Origin: Actinomycetota bacterium
GTDB lineage: Bacteria > Actinomycetota > Acidimicrobiia > Acidimicrobiales > Ilumatobacteraceae
Direction of reading: 5' to 3'
Assembly: GCA_005788205.1 (NCBI GenBank)
Contig: SXYT01000057.1
Span: 1 to 6,074, forward strand
DNA length: 6,074 nt
Shown here: positions 1 to 5,177 of the stretch, piece by piece
How positions within the stretch are numbered: the first letter of the stretch is position 1
How the letters are laid out: every line of letters starts with the position of its first letter
The notes under the pieces: generated by a model
Database searches by the model: none
What the model was told of the DNA's origin: nothing
Seen by the model: only the letters and a program-made list of their open reading frames with translations
Program-made: the position numbers and the translations under genes

Positions 1-388
1 GGAGAAGACGCACCGCATCGAGGACGCCGTCAGCACCACGAAGGCGGCCATCGAGGAGGGCGTCGTGCCCGGCGGCGGTGTCGCACTGCTCCGCGCGCAG
101 GCAGCGGTGATCGCCGCGGCCGAGAAGCTGTCCGGTGACGAGGCAACGGGTGCCCGCATGGTCGCCCGCTCGCTCGAGGGCCCGATCAAGCAGATCGCCG
201 AGAACGCGGGCATGGAGGGCGGCGTCGTCGTCGAGAAGGTGAAGTCGCTGAAGGGCAACGAGGGCCTGAACGCCGCCACCGGCGAGTACGAGGACCTCGT
301 GAAGCTCGGCATCATCGACGCGGCCAAGGTCACGCGCTCCGCCCTGCAGAACGCTGGATCGATTGCCGCGCTGTTCCTCACCACCTAG
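1..388 (+). CDS. groEL: Chaperonin GroEL (Hsp60), C-terminal part, ending at an in-frame TAG
   Basis: This is the 3' end of a group I chaperonin, the cytosolic ATP-driven folding machine that works as a 14-subunit double ring with GroES. The reading frame enters from the left edge (first full codon at base 2) and gives 128 residues. Seen directly: the second half of the equatorial ATPase domain, with RIEDAVSTTKAAIEEGVVPGGG, the Gly-rich segment that contacts nucleotide, then GMEGGVVVEKV, NAATGEYEDLVKLGIIDAAKVTRSAL and NAGSIAALFLTT. The family continues after ..LTT with a Glu codon, but here the codon is TAG (386-388), one base from GAG. The stop maps to about E518 of E. coli GroEL, which would remove the last beta strand and the flexible tail. 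The downstream frame still encodes a normal tail, so this is a recent nonsense mutation, a sequencing or assembly error, or a readthrough site. Family identity is certain; the true end is not. Confidence 0.95.
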   Translation, partial: EKTHRIEDAVSTTKAAIEEGVVPGGGVALLRAQAAVIAAAEKLSGDEATGARMVARSLEGPIKQIAENAGMEGGVVVEKVKSLKGNEGLNAATGEYEDLVKLGIIDAAKVTRSALQNAGSIAALFLTT

Positions 389-460
389 GCAGTCATCGCC
401 GACAAGCCGGAGGATGGCGGCCACGCCGGTCACGACCACGGCGGCATGGGCGACTTCTGA
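389..460 (+). other. In-frame continuation of groEL after the TAG (typical C-terminal tail)
   Basis: In the same frame as groEL, the 23 codons after the TAG read AVIADKPEDGGHAGHDHGGMGDF and stop at TGA 458-460. AVIADKPE matches the expected last strand of GroEL, and the rest is a mixed His/Gly/Met tail of the kind seen in actinobacterial chaperonins, where His-rich and Gly-Met-rich tails both occur. The stretch is intact and free of frameshifts. This argues that the natural gene ends at 460 and that the TAG is either very recent, an error, or read through. Confidence 0.8.
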
Positions 461-480
461 CCCGTTGAACAACTGACGGG

Positions 481-514
481 GCCCCGTGGCGAGAGCCGCG
501 GGGCTTTCGTCGTT
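481..514 (+). terminator. Intrinsic (Rho-independent) terminator after groEL
   Basis: The arms gccccgtggc (481-490) and gccgcggggc (495-504) form a 10-bp stem with one G-U pair, closed by a GAGA tetraloop of the GNRA type. A T-containing tail, tttcgtcgtt, follows. It starts 20 nt after the TGA at 458-460, the right distance for the full-length groEL reading frame. It should insulate the chaperonin gene from the downstream ATP-grasp gene. Confidence 0.85.
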
Positions 515-538
515 CTGCGGCTCGTGTGCGGGCGCCGT

Positions 539-551
539 TAGCCTCTCGCCC
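539..551 (+). promoter_or_regulatory. Putative -10 box TAGCCT for a leaderless ATP-grasp transcript
   Basis: TAGCCT at 539-544 is followed by 7 nt and then the GTG start at 552. A -10 element places transcription start about 6-7 nt downstream, so the mRNA would begin at or next to the start codon. There is no Shine-Dalgarno sequence and no convincing -35 box. The same arrangement recurs at 1444 and 2867, which raises confidence. It lies just after the groEL terminator, as expected for a new transcription unit. Confidence 0.6.
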
Positions 552-1427
552 GTGGCTTCCCCCGTTGCTCTCGTGTCGTGCGACTCTGCACGTGACAACG
601 ACACCGACCTGCCGCTCATCGTGCGTGCACTCGGCGACCGCGGGATCGTGACCGAGATCGTCGACTGGGACGACCCTCTTGCTGACTGGGGGCGCTTCGG
701 CGCGGCCATCGTGCGTTCCCCGTGGGACTACCACCGCCGCTACGACGAGTTCCTCGGGTGGGTCGACCGCGTCTCCCGCGAGACGGCGCTGCACAACCCG
801 GCGGAGGTCATCCGTTGGAACACCGACAAGACCTACATCGCGGAACTTGCCGCTGCGGGAATCCCCGTGATCCCGACCACGTACGTTCGGGGCGCGGAGG
901 ACCTGGTGCTCGCGAACGACCTCATCAAGGGTGATGTTGTCGTGAAGCCCACGGTGAGCGCCGGTTCCAACGACACGGAACGACATGTGTCCTCGCCTGC
1001 CTCAGCCGCTGCGCACATCACCTCACTCGTGGACGCGGGCAAGACGGCGATGGTGCAGCCGTACCAGCGTTTCATCGACGACAACGGCGAGACCGGGATG
1101 CTCTATTTCAACGGCGGGTTCAGCCATGCATTCCGCAAGGGCGCGATTCTCGCGGCCGGCGGGAACGAGAGGAACAGTCTCTACGTGGTGGAGGACATCG
1201 GTCCACGGACCGCCAACCCGGCGGAGCGCGAGCTGGGGGATGCCGTCATGGCGCACGTCACGCGGAAGTTCGGTGGGGCACCGCTGTACGCGCGCATTGA
1301 CGTGGTGCGGGGCAGCATCGGTGCACCCGTGCTGATGGAGCTCGAGATGGCCGAACCTTCGCTCTTCCTGCACACGGACCCGCAGGCTCCCGCCCGTTTT
1401 GCCGCAGCCGTGACGCACCGGCGCTAG
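552..1427 (+). CDS. ATP-grasp domain protein (RimK/glutathione synthetase-like ligase), substrate unknown
   Basis: A 291-residue cytosolic protein of the ATP-grasp superfamily. These enzymes join a carboxylate, activated as an acyl phosphate, to an amine or thiol. Seen directly: an N-terminal pre-ATP-grasp fold with VDWDDP (about 38-42) and VRSPWDYHRRYDEF (54-67); HNPAEVIRWNTDKTY (81-95); the ATP-binding lysine in VVVKP (K132) followed by SAGSNDT; the hinge MVQPY (167-171); ETGMLYF and FRKG (K197); then ARID (247-250) and LMELEMAEPSLF (261-272), whose Glu residues fit the Mg ligands. This pattern resembles the COG0189 group that includes the cycloserine protein DcsG; that link is from memory. 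The GTG at 552 is chosen because a -10-like box lies 7 nt upstream. A longer in-frame start at 486 would lie inside the groEL terminator. No partner biosynthetic genes are adjacent, so the substrate cannot be named. Confidence 0.85.
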   Translation: MASPVALVSCDSARDNDTDLPLIVRALGDRGIVTEIVDWDDPLADWGRFGAAIVRSPWDYHRRYDEFLGWVDRVSRETALHNPAEVIRWNTDKTYIAELAAAGIPVIPTTYVRGAEDLVLANDLIKGDVVVKPTVSAGSNDTERHVSSPASAAAHITSLVDAGKTAMVQPYQRFIDDNGETGMLYFNGGFSHAFRKGAILAAGGNERNSLYVVEDIGPRTANPAERELGDAVMAHVTRKFGGAPLYARIDVVRGSIGAPVLMELEMAEPSLFLHTDPQAPARFAAAVTHRR

Positions 1428-1443
1428 GTGGCCGGGTGCTCGG

Positions 1444-1456
1444 TAGCGTTGAGCCC
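1444..1456 (+). promoter_or_regulatory. Putative -10 box TAGCGT for a leaderless chdC transcript
   Basis: TAGCGT at 1444-1449 lies exactly 7 nt before the ATG at 1457, the same spacing as the box at 539. There is no Shine-Dalgarno sequence between the ATP-grasp stop (1425-1427) and this ATG. The box fits a TANNNT-type -10 that would yield a transcript starting at or next to the ATG. No clear -35 is visible. Confidence 0.6.
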
Positions 1457-2131
1457 ATGAGCGAAGCGATGTCCCCCTCGGTCGGAATGGCCGTGATGCA
1501 CCTGTTCTGCAAGACGACCCCCGGTTTCGACGGTGAGTCCCTGGTGAACGGTGTGAAGTCAGCCGAGAGCGCCGGGGTCACGGTCGTGACCGTGGCGATG
1601 CTCGGTCACAAGGCCGATCTCGCCGTCATGGCGCTCGCGTCCGACATGCGCGACCTGAAGGCGCTGCAGACGGTCGTGCAGCACTCCGGTCTCTCCGTCG
1701 TCGACTCGTACGTGTCCCTCACCGAGGTCTCCGAGTACGCCAAGGGCATGCCCGAGGCGATGCTGAATGCCCGCCTGTACCCGGAGCTGCCGCCCGCCGG
1801 GAAGAACGCCTGGTGCTTCTACCCCATGTCGAAGCGGCGCACCCCGGGCCAGAACTGGTTCACGCTGGAGTTCGACCGTCGCAAGGAGCTCATGGAGGAG
1901 CACGGCAAGAGCGGGCGCGCGTTCGCCGGCCGCGTGATCCAGCTGGTCACCGGTTCGGCGGGTCTCGACGATTTCGAGTGGGGTGTCACCCTTTTCGCAG
2001 TGAATCCCGATGACCTGAAGGAAGTGGTGTACACCATGCGCTTCGACGAGGCATCCGCGGAGTACGCGGATTTCGGCTCGTTCTACGTGGGCATGGTCAC
2101 CCCCGTCGCAGAACTGGTCAACCAGGTCTGA
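1457..2131 (+). CDS. chdC: Coproheme decarboxylase / heme synthase, chlorite-dismutase family (ChdC/HemQ)
   Basis: A 224-residue cytosolic protein. The family catalyses the last step of the coproporphyrin-dependent heme pathway, the H2O2-driven decarboxylation of two propionates of iron-coproporphyrin III to give heme b. Seen directly: FYPMSKRR (121-128), with Y122 and K126 at the places of the catalytic Tyr and the substrate-binding Lys (145 and 149 in Firmicutes numbering as I recall it); H149 in MEEHGKSGR as proximal heme ligand; Q162 in RVIQLVTGSAGLDDFEWGV; and the C-terminal MRFDEASAEYADFGSFYVG block. The Tyr-His (27) and Tyr-Gln (40) spacings match that numbering. The usual NWY is NWF here (133-135). 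The length is slightly short for the family. The ATG at 1457 is supported by the TAGCGT box 7 nt upstream. Family membership is near certain; coproheme activity is inferred. AlaX follows after 15 nt without its own visible promoter, so the two may be co-transcribed. Confidence 0.92.
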   Translation: MSEAMSPSVGMAVMHLFCKTTPGFDGESLVNGVKSAESAGVTVVTVAMLGHKADLAVMALASDMRDLKALQTVVQHSGLSVVDSYVSLTEVSEYAKGMPEAMLNARLYPELPPAGKNAWCFYPMSKRRTPGQNWFTLEFDRRKELMEEHGKSGRAFAGRVIQLVTGSAGLDDFEWGVTLFAVNPDDLKEVVYTMRFDEASAEYADFGSFYVGMVTPVAELVNQV

Positions 2132-2146
2132 CGGCGCACCGCGGCG

Positions 2147-2869
2147 ATGGGAACAGACCTTCTCTTCCTGCGTGACGCGTACCTGCGCACCAGTGACGCC
2201 GTCGTCACGGAGGTGCGCCACGGCGAGGACGGCCGGACGGGAATCGTCCTTGACCGCACGATCTTTTACTACACCGGTGGCGGGCAGCCGCACGACACCG
2301 GCCACATCAACGCAAGCCCCGTCGTCGACGTGCGCAAGGACGGGGACGACGTGGTGCACTGGCTCATTGCCGGCGCGGCCGCTCCCGCCGTGGGCGACAG
2401 TGTGGAGTGCGGCATCGACTGGGACCGCCGCCACCGGTTGATGCGCACGCACACCGCCATGCACGTGCTGTGCGGCGTCATCTGGAACGAGTGGAAGGTG
2501 CCCGTCACGGGCGGGAACATGGAGCCGCTGTCCGCGCGCATGGACTTTGAGTTCGACCCGCTGCCCGAGGGCTTCGCGGCCCGTGTCGAGCAGCTGGTGA
2601 ACGAGGCGATCGAGAGGGACCACCCGATCGAGGTGTCGTTCCTCCCGCGCGACACCGCTGTCACCGACGAGGACCTCATCCGCACGAAGGTGTCGCTCAT
2701 CCCGGAGTCGGTCGCGGAGATCCGCGTCGTCGACATCGTCGGTCTCGACAGGCAGGCAGACGGCGGCACGCACGTGTCATCCACGAAGGATGTCGGGCGC
2801 GTCCGTGTGGCGAAGGTGGAGAACAAGGGCAAGGGCAACAAGCGCGTGCGGGTGGAAATCACCGACTAG
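2147..2869 (+). CDS. alaX: Alanyl-tRNA editing protein, AlaX-M type (free-standing AlaRS editing domain)
   Basis: A 240-residue cytosolic metallohydrolase that would deacylate tRNA-Ala wrongly charged with Ser or Gly. Seen directly: the N-terminal beta-barrel motif FYYTGGGQPHDTG (40-52), found in AlaX-M and in the AlaRS editing region but lacking in short AlaX; the zinc-site HTAMH (102-106); IRVVDIVGLDRQADGGTHVSST (192-213) with H209; and the closing KVENKGKGNKRVRVEI. In the canonical motif CGGTH the first residue is a Cys metal ligand; here it is Asp205. I recall other AlaX proteins with ADGGTH, so this is probably a sub-family trait and not damage. The length fits AlaX-M. No Shine-Dalgarno or -10-like box is seen in the 15 nt after chdC, so it is likely read from the chdC transcript. 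Its TAG stop doubles as the start of the next TAGCGT box. Confidence 0.92.
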   Translation: MGTDLLFLRDAYLRTSDAVVTEVRHGEDGRTGIVLDRTIFYYTGGGQPHDTGHINASPVVDVRKDGDDVVHWLIAGAAAPAVGDSVECGIDWDRRHRLMRTHTAMHVLCGVIWNEWKVPVTGGNMEPLSARMDFEFDPLPEGFAARVEQLVNEAIERDHPIEVSFLPRDTAVTDEDLIRTKVSLIPESVAEIRVVDIVGLDRQADGGTHVSSTKDVGRVRVAKVENKGKGNKRVRVEITD

Positions 2870-2878
2870 CGTCGTACT
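2867..2878 (+). promoter_or_regulatory. Putative -10 box TAGCGT overlapping the alaX stop codon
   Basis: TAGCGT at 2867-2872 begins with the TAG stop of alaX (2867-2869) and is followed by 6 nt, then the GTG at 2879. It has the same sequence as the box before chdC (1444) and nearly the same spacing. There is no Shine-Dalgarno sequence before the GTG. It could start a leaderless transcript carrying the PQ-loop gene and perhaps the heliorhodopsin and hydrolase genes. Confidence 0.55.
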
Positions 2879-3478
2879 GTGCTGCTCGCGGAGGTGTTCG
2901 GTTTCGTCGCCGCGGTGCTCGGTGTCCTGCAGGCCTGGCCCCAGACGGTGCGCGTGCGCCGGCTCGGCCACGGCCGCGGCGTCAGCCTTGTGATGTGGCT
3001 GATGATGACCGGGTCGAGCTCGGTGTGGCTGGGGTACGGCCTGCGCATCGGCTCGCCGAGCCTGATCGTGAGCACGCTCGCCACCGGTGCGATGAACATG
3101 ACGGTGGTGCTCGCGCTGCGCGCCGGCAGCCGAGGCACCCTGCCCGGGCTGGTGCTCGCCTTCGCGGCCGGGACCGCCGCCATCGCCCTGATGCCGCCGT
3201 GGTTCGCCCCTCCCGTGCTGTACGCATTCACTCTTGCCCGGATGCCCCAGGTCGTGCGGTCGTGGAAGTCGCGCCGCGACGGTGTCACGGGCTCGGCGGT
3301 CTCGCTCGGCTCGGTCGGCATGAGCATGGCGTGCCTGCTCTGCTGGGAGGTGTACTCGATCCTCCATGCCAGCCCCACCCTCATCGGCACCACCACGGTC
3401 GCCCTGTCCACGAACATTGCTGTTGCGTGGCTGGAGCTCGGGAACCGTGCATCAACGCGCAGGGTCCGGGCGGCGTGA
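2879..3478 (+). CDS. PQ-loop repeat (SWEET-like) seven-helix membrane protein
   Basis: A 199-residue integral membrane protein, very rich in Leu, Val, Ala and Met, with about seven predicted helices (roughly 4-20, 36-54, 62-81, 88-105, 110-125, 139-162, 168-186). It carries two PQ-loop repeats: AWPQTVRV (19-26) and ARMPQVVRS (120-128). The two halves align along their length: GVSL with AVSL, WLGYGLRIGSPSLI with WEVYSILHASPTLI, and TGAMNMTVV with ALSTNIAVA. A three-helix bundle, one linker helix and a second bundle is the SWEET sugar-transporter layout; bacterial SemiSWEETs have one bundle. The family also includes transporters of amino acids and other small molecules, so no substrate can be assigned. 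The GTG start follows the TAGCGT box by 6 nt. The heliorhodopsin gene begins 13 nt after the TGA. Family confidence is good, function low. Confidence 0.82.
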   Translation: MLLAEVFGFVAAVLGVLQAWPQTVRVRRLGHGRGVSLVMWLMMTGSSSVWLGYGLRIGSPSLIVSTLATGAMNMTVVLALRAGSRGTLPGLVLAFAAGTAAIALMPPWFAPPVLYAFTLARMPQVVRSWKSRRDGVTGSAVSLGSVGMSMACLLCWEVYSILHASPTLIGTTTVALSTNIAVAWLELGNRASTRRVRAA

Positions 3479-3491
3479 CAGTATCGACCGC
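3479..3491 (+). promoter_or_regulatory. Possible weak -10 box CAGTAT before the heliorhodopsin
   Basis: CAGTAT at 3479-3484 directly follows the TGA of the PQ-loop gene and is followed by 7 nt and the ATG at 3492, the same geometry as the TAGC(C/G)T boxes. It lacks the first T of the usual hexamer and no clear -35 is visible. The 13-nt gap has no Shine-Dalgarno sequence. Leaderless initiation here, or read-through from the PQ-loop transcript, are both possible. Confidence 0.3.
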
Positions 3492-4256
3492 ATGAGCACA
3501 GGCATCACCCTCGACACCGCCAGATTGTCGAACCTGCGGAAATGGAACATCGGCCTGACCGTCCTGCACGGGGCGCAGGCGCTCTTGATCCTTCTCCTCG
3601 CCGGCGACTTCGCGATCACCGTCACGTCCACGTTCCCGCAGGGCCCGCCGGGGACGCGTCTCGACACACCAGGCTCCCTCTTCGACCTGCCGGTCGGCAT
3701 CGCCGTTGCGGTGTTCCTCCTGATGGCGGCGGTGGACCACTTCGTCACCGCCACGGTCGCACGTCCCACCTACGAAGCCGATCTCGCTCGCGGCATCAAC
3801 CGCTTCCGCTGGGTGGAGTACTCCTTCAGTGCGACCCTCATGCTCGTCCTCATCTGTGCCTACTCGGGTATCACCGACATCGCGGCGATCCTCACGATGG
3901 CCGGCGCCAACGTGGCGATGATCCTCTTCGGGTGGCTGCAGGAGACCATGAACCCGCCCGGCCGTGCGGTGACCACGATGAAGCCGTTCTGGTTCGGCAC
4001 CCTCGCGGGGATCATGCCGTGGGTCGCAGTGTGGACGAACGTGATCGGCGCGGACACGGTCCCCGGTTTCGTGTTCGGCATCGTCGTCGCCGAGCAGATC
4101 TTCTTCTTCTCCTTCGGACTCAACCAGTGGCTGCAGTACCGGCAGAAGGGGAGGTGGGCCGACTACCTCCACGGAGAGAAGACGTATCTCGTGCTCAGCC
4201 TCGCGGCGAAGTCGTTCCTTGCCTGGCAGATCTACGGCGGGTCGCTCGCCACCTGA
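3492..4256 (+). CDS. HeR: Heliorhodopsin (retinal-binding seven-helix membrane protein)
   Basis: A 254-residue microbial rhodopsin of the heliorhodopsin family: light-absorbing retinal proteins with inverted membrane topology (N-terminus in the cytoplasm), a slow photocycle and usually no pumping, thought to be sensors or regulators. Seen directly: H26 in VLHGAQ and H83 in VDHF, matching the two His residues near the photoactive site; RWVEYSFSATLMLVLI (106-121) with E109 as Schiff-base counterion; MILFGWLQE (143-151); PFWFGTLAGIMPW (165-177); LNQWLQYRQKGRWADYLHGEKTY (210-232); and SLAAKSFLAWQ (236-246), where K240 is the retinal lysine in the SxxxK motif. Helices are roughly 18-44, 66-90, 104-125, 127-150, 166-188, 190-215 and 228-250. 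A Pro/Gly-rich loop at 48-66 fits the long A-B loop of the family. The ATG at 3492 gives the usual length. The hydrolase gene starts 1 nt after the TGA. No retinal-synthesis gene is in view. Confidence 0.96.
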   Translation: MSTGITLDTARLSNLRKWNIGLTVLHGAQALLILLLAGDFAITVTSTFPQGPPGTRLDTPGSLFDLPVGIAVAVFLLMAAVDHFVTATVARPTYEADLARGINRFRWVEYSFSATLMLVLICAYSGITDIAAILTMAGANVAMILFGWLQETMNPPGRAVTTMKPFWFGTLAGIMPWVAVWTNVIGADTVPGFVFGIVVAEQIFFFSFGLNQWLQYRQKGRWADYLHGEKTYLVLSLAAKSFLAWQIYGGSLAT

Positions 4257-4257
4257 C

Positions 4258-5145
4258 ATGCCCGAGGTACTGCGCCGCAGCGTCAACGGGTTCGAGATGG
4301 CGTACTGGCACGTGCGCTGCGGCACGGACGGGGCCCCCGTGGTCGTGTGCGTGCACGGGTGGCCCGAGACGAAGTTGCTGTACTCGCGCGTCGTCGACCC
4401 GCTCGTGGCCGCCGGCTTCGACGTGGTCGTCCCGGACCTGCGCGGGTTCGGCGATTCGGGTCTCGCCCCCGACGGGTTCTACGACATCGTGTCCCACGCC
4501 CGCGATCTCCACACTCTCGTGCACGACGGTCTCGGTGCGCAACGGGTTGCACTGGTCGGCGGTGACCTCGGTGGTCCAGTGGTGCAGGAAGCAGCGCTGC
4601 GCTGGCCTGAATGGGTGAGGAGAATGGTGGTCTTCAACTCGCCACTGCCGTACGACAAGGAGCGGATGCAGGGGATGGTGACTCGGGCGGACCCCTCGAC
4701 CGCGGACTACTTCGTGCGGCAGGGAACGGACGCCGATGCGCTCGGTGCCGAACTGGACACGGAGGACAAGCGGGTCGCGTACGTGGAACAGTTCTACGGC
4801 CCGCGTCTGTGGGCCCACCCCGGTGCGTTCACGCCGGATGAGGCCCGCATGCACGCCCTCCCCTTCGCGGACGCCTCGAAACTCCGTGCGTCGTTCGGCA
4901 ACTACGAGTCCGCGTTCGATGCGGCAAAGCGGGTGGAGCGCCCCATGCTCGGGCGCAACAGCGTGACACCGACCCTCGTCTATTTCGGGACCAGCGACCA
5001 TGTGATCTACCCGGACTTCGACAGGATGGCCGGGGTGGTCTTCGACGTGATCGACGGCCCGCACCGCCTGGACGGTGTGGGCCATTTCGTGCCGTGGGAG
5101 GCTCCCGGGGTGCTGGTGGAGGGTGTCACACGCTTCTGTTTGTGA
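4258..5145 (+). CDS. Alpha/beta hydrolase, epoxide hydrolase / dehalogenase-like
   Basis: A 295-residue soluble alpha/beta-hydrolase with no signal peptide. Seen directly: the oxyanion-hole motif HGWPE (33-37); PDLRGFGDS (59-67); the nucleophile elbow VGGDLGG (100-106), where D103 is an Asp nucleophile as in epoxide hydrolases and haloalkane or fluoroacetate dehalogenases; the cap region about 130-220; and the acid/base pair D247 in GTSDHV and H276 in GVGHFVPWEAP. An Asp nucleophile argues against an ordinary Ser esterase or lipase. The elbow reads GGD, whereas epoxide hydrolases often have GHD. Substrate unknown. The ATG lies 1 nt after the heliorhodopsin TGA with no Shine-Dalgarno sequence, so translation is probably coupled to the heliorhodopsin gene. 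Longer in-frame starts would lie inside that gene and are unlikely. Confidence 0.88.
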   Translation: MPEVLRRSVNGFEMAYWHVRCGTDGAPVVVCVHGWPETKLLYSRVVDPLVAAGFDVVVPDLRGFGDSGLAPDGFYDIVSHARDLHTLVHDGLGAQRVALVGGDLGGPVVQEAALRWPEWVRRMVVFNSPLPYDKERMQGMVTRADPSTADYFVRQGTDADALGAELDTEDKRVAYVEQFYGPRLWAHPGAFTPDEARMHALPFADASKLRASFGNYESAFDAAKRVERPMLGRNSVTPTLVYFGTSDHVIYPDFDRMAGVVFDVIDGPHRLDGVGHFVPWEAPGVLVEGVTRFCL

Positions 5146-5177
5146 GTCCGCCTCGGGCTGTCCGGCCGTCCCGCGTC

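Noticed and set aside
486..551. Longer N-terminus for the ATP-grasp protein, starting at ATG-like codons from 486
   Set aside because: These codons lie within the groEL terminator hairpin and just after it, the extra residues resemble no ATP-grasp protein, and the GTG at 552 has a well-spaced -10-like box.
1559..2773. Long minus-strand open frame (404 codons) opposite chdC and alaX
   Set aside because: Its composition is the Arg/His/Val/Asp-rich pattern of an antisense shadow in high-GC DNA, and the plus strand here encodes two clearly recognised conserved proteins.
3366..3491. N-terminal extension of the heliorhodopsin frame upstream of 3492
   Set aside because: The extension overlaps the end of the PQ-loop gene and has no family similarity; ATG 3492 gives the normal heliorhodopsin length.
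3381..4325. Long minus-strand open frame opposite the heliorhodopsin, and similar ones at 4195-5085 and 5263-6054
   Set aside because: All are antisense to strongly conserved genes and show low-complexity charged composition with no recognisable domain.
5150..5177. Possible terminator between the hydrolase and the acyl-CoA dehydrogenase
   Set aside because: Only short imperfect pairing (cggg with cccg) is visible and there is no T-rich tail.
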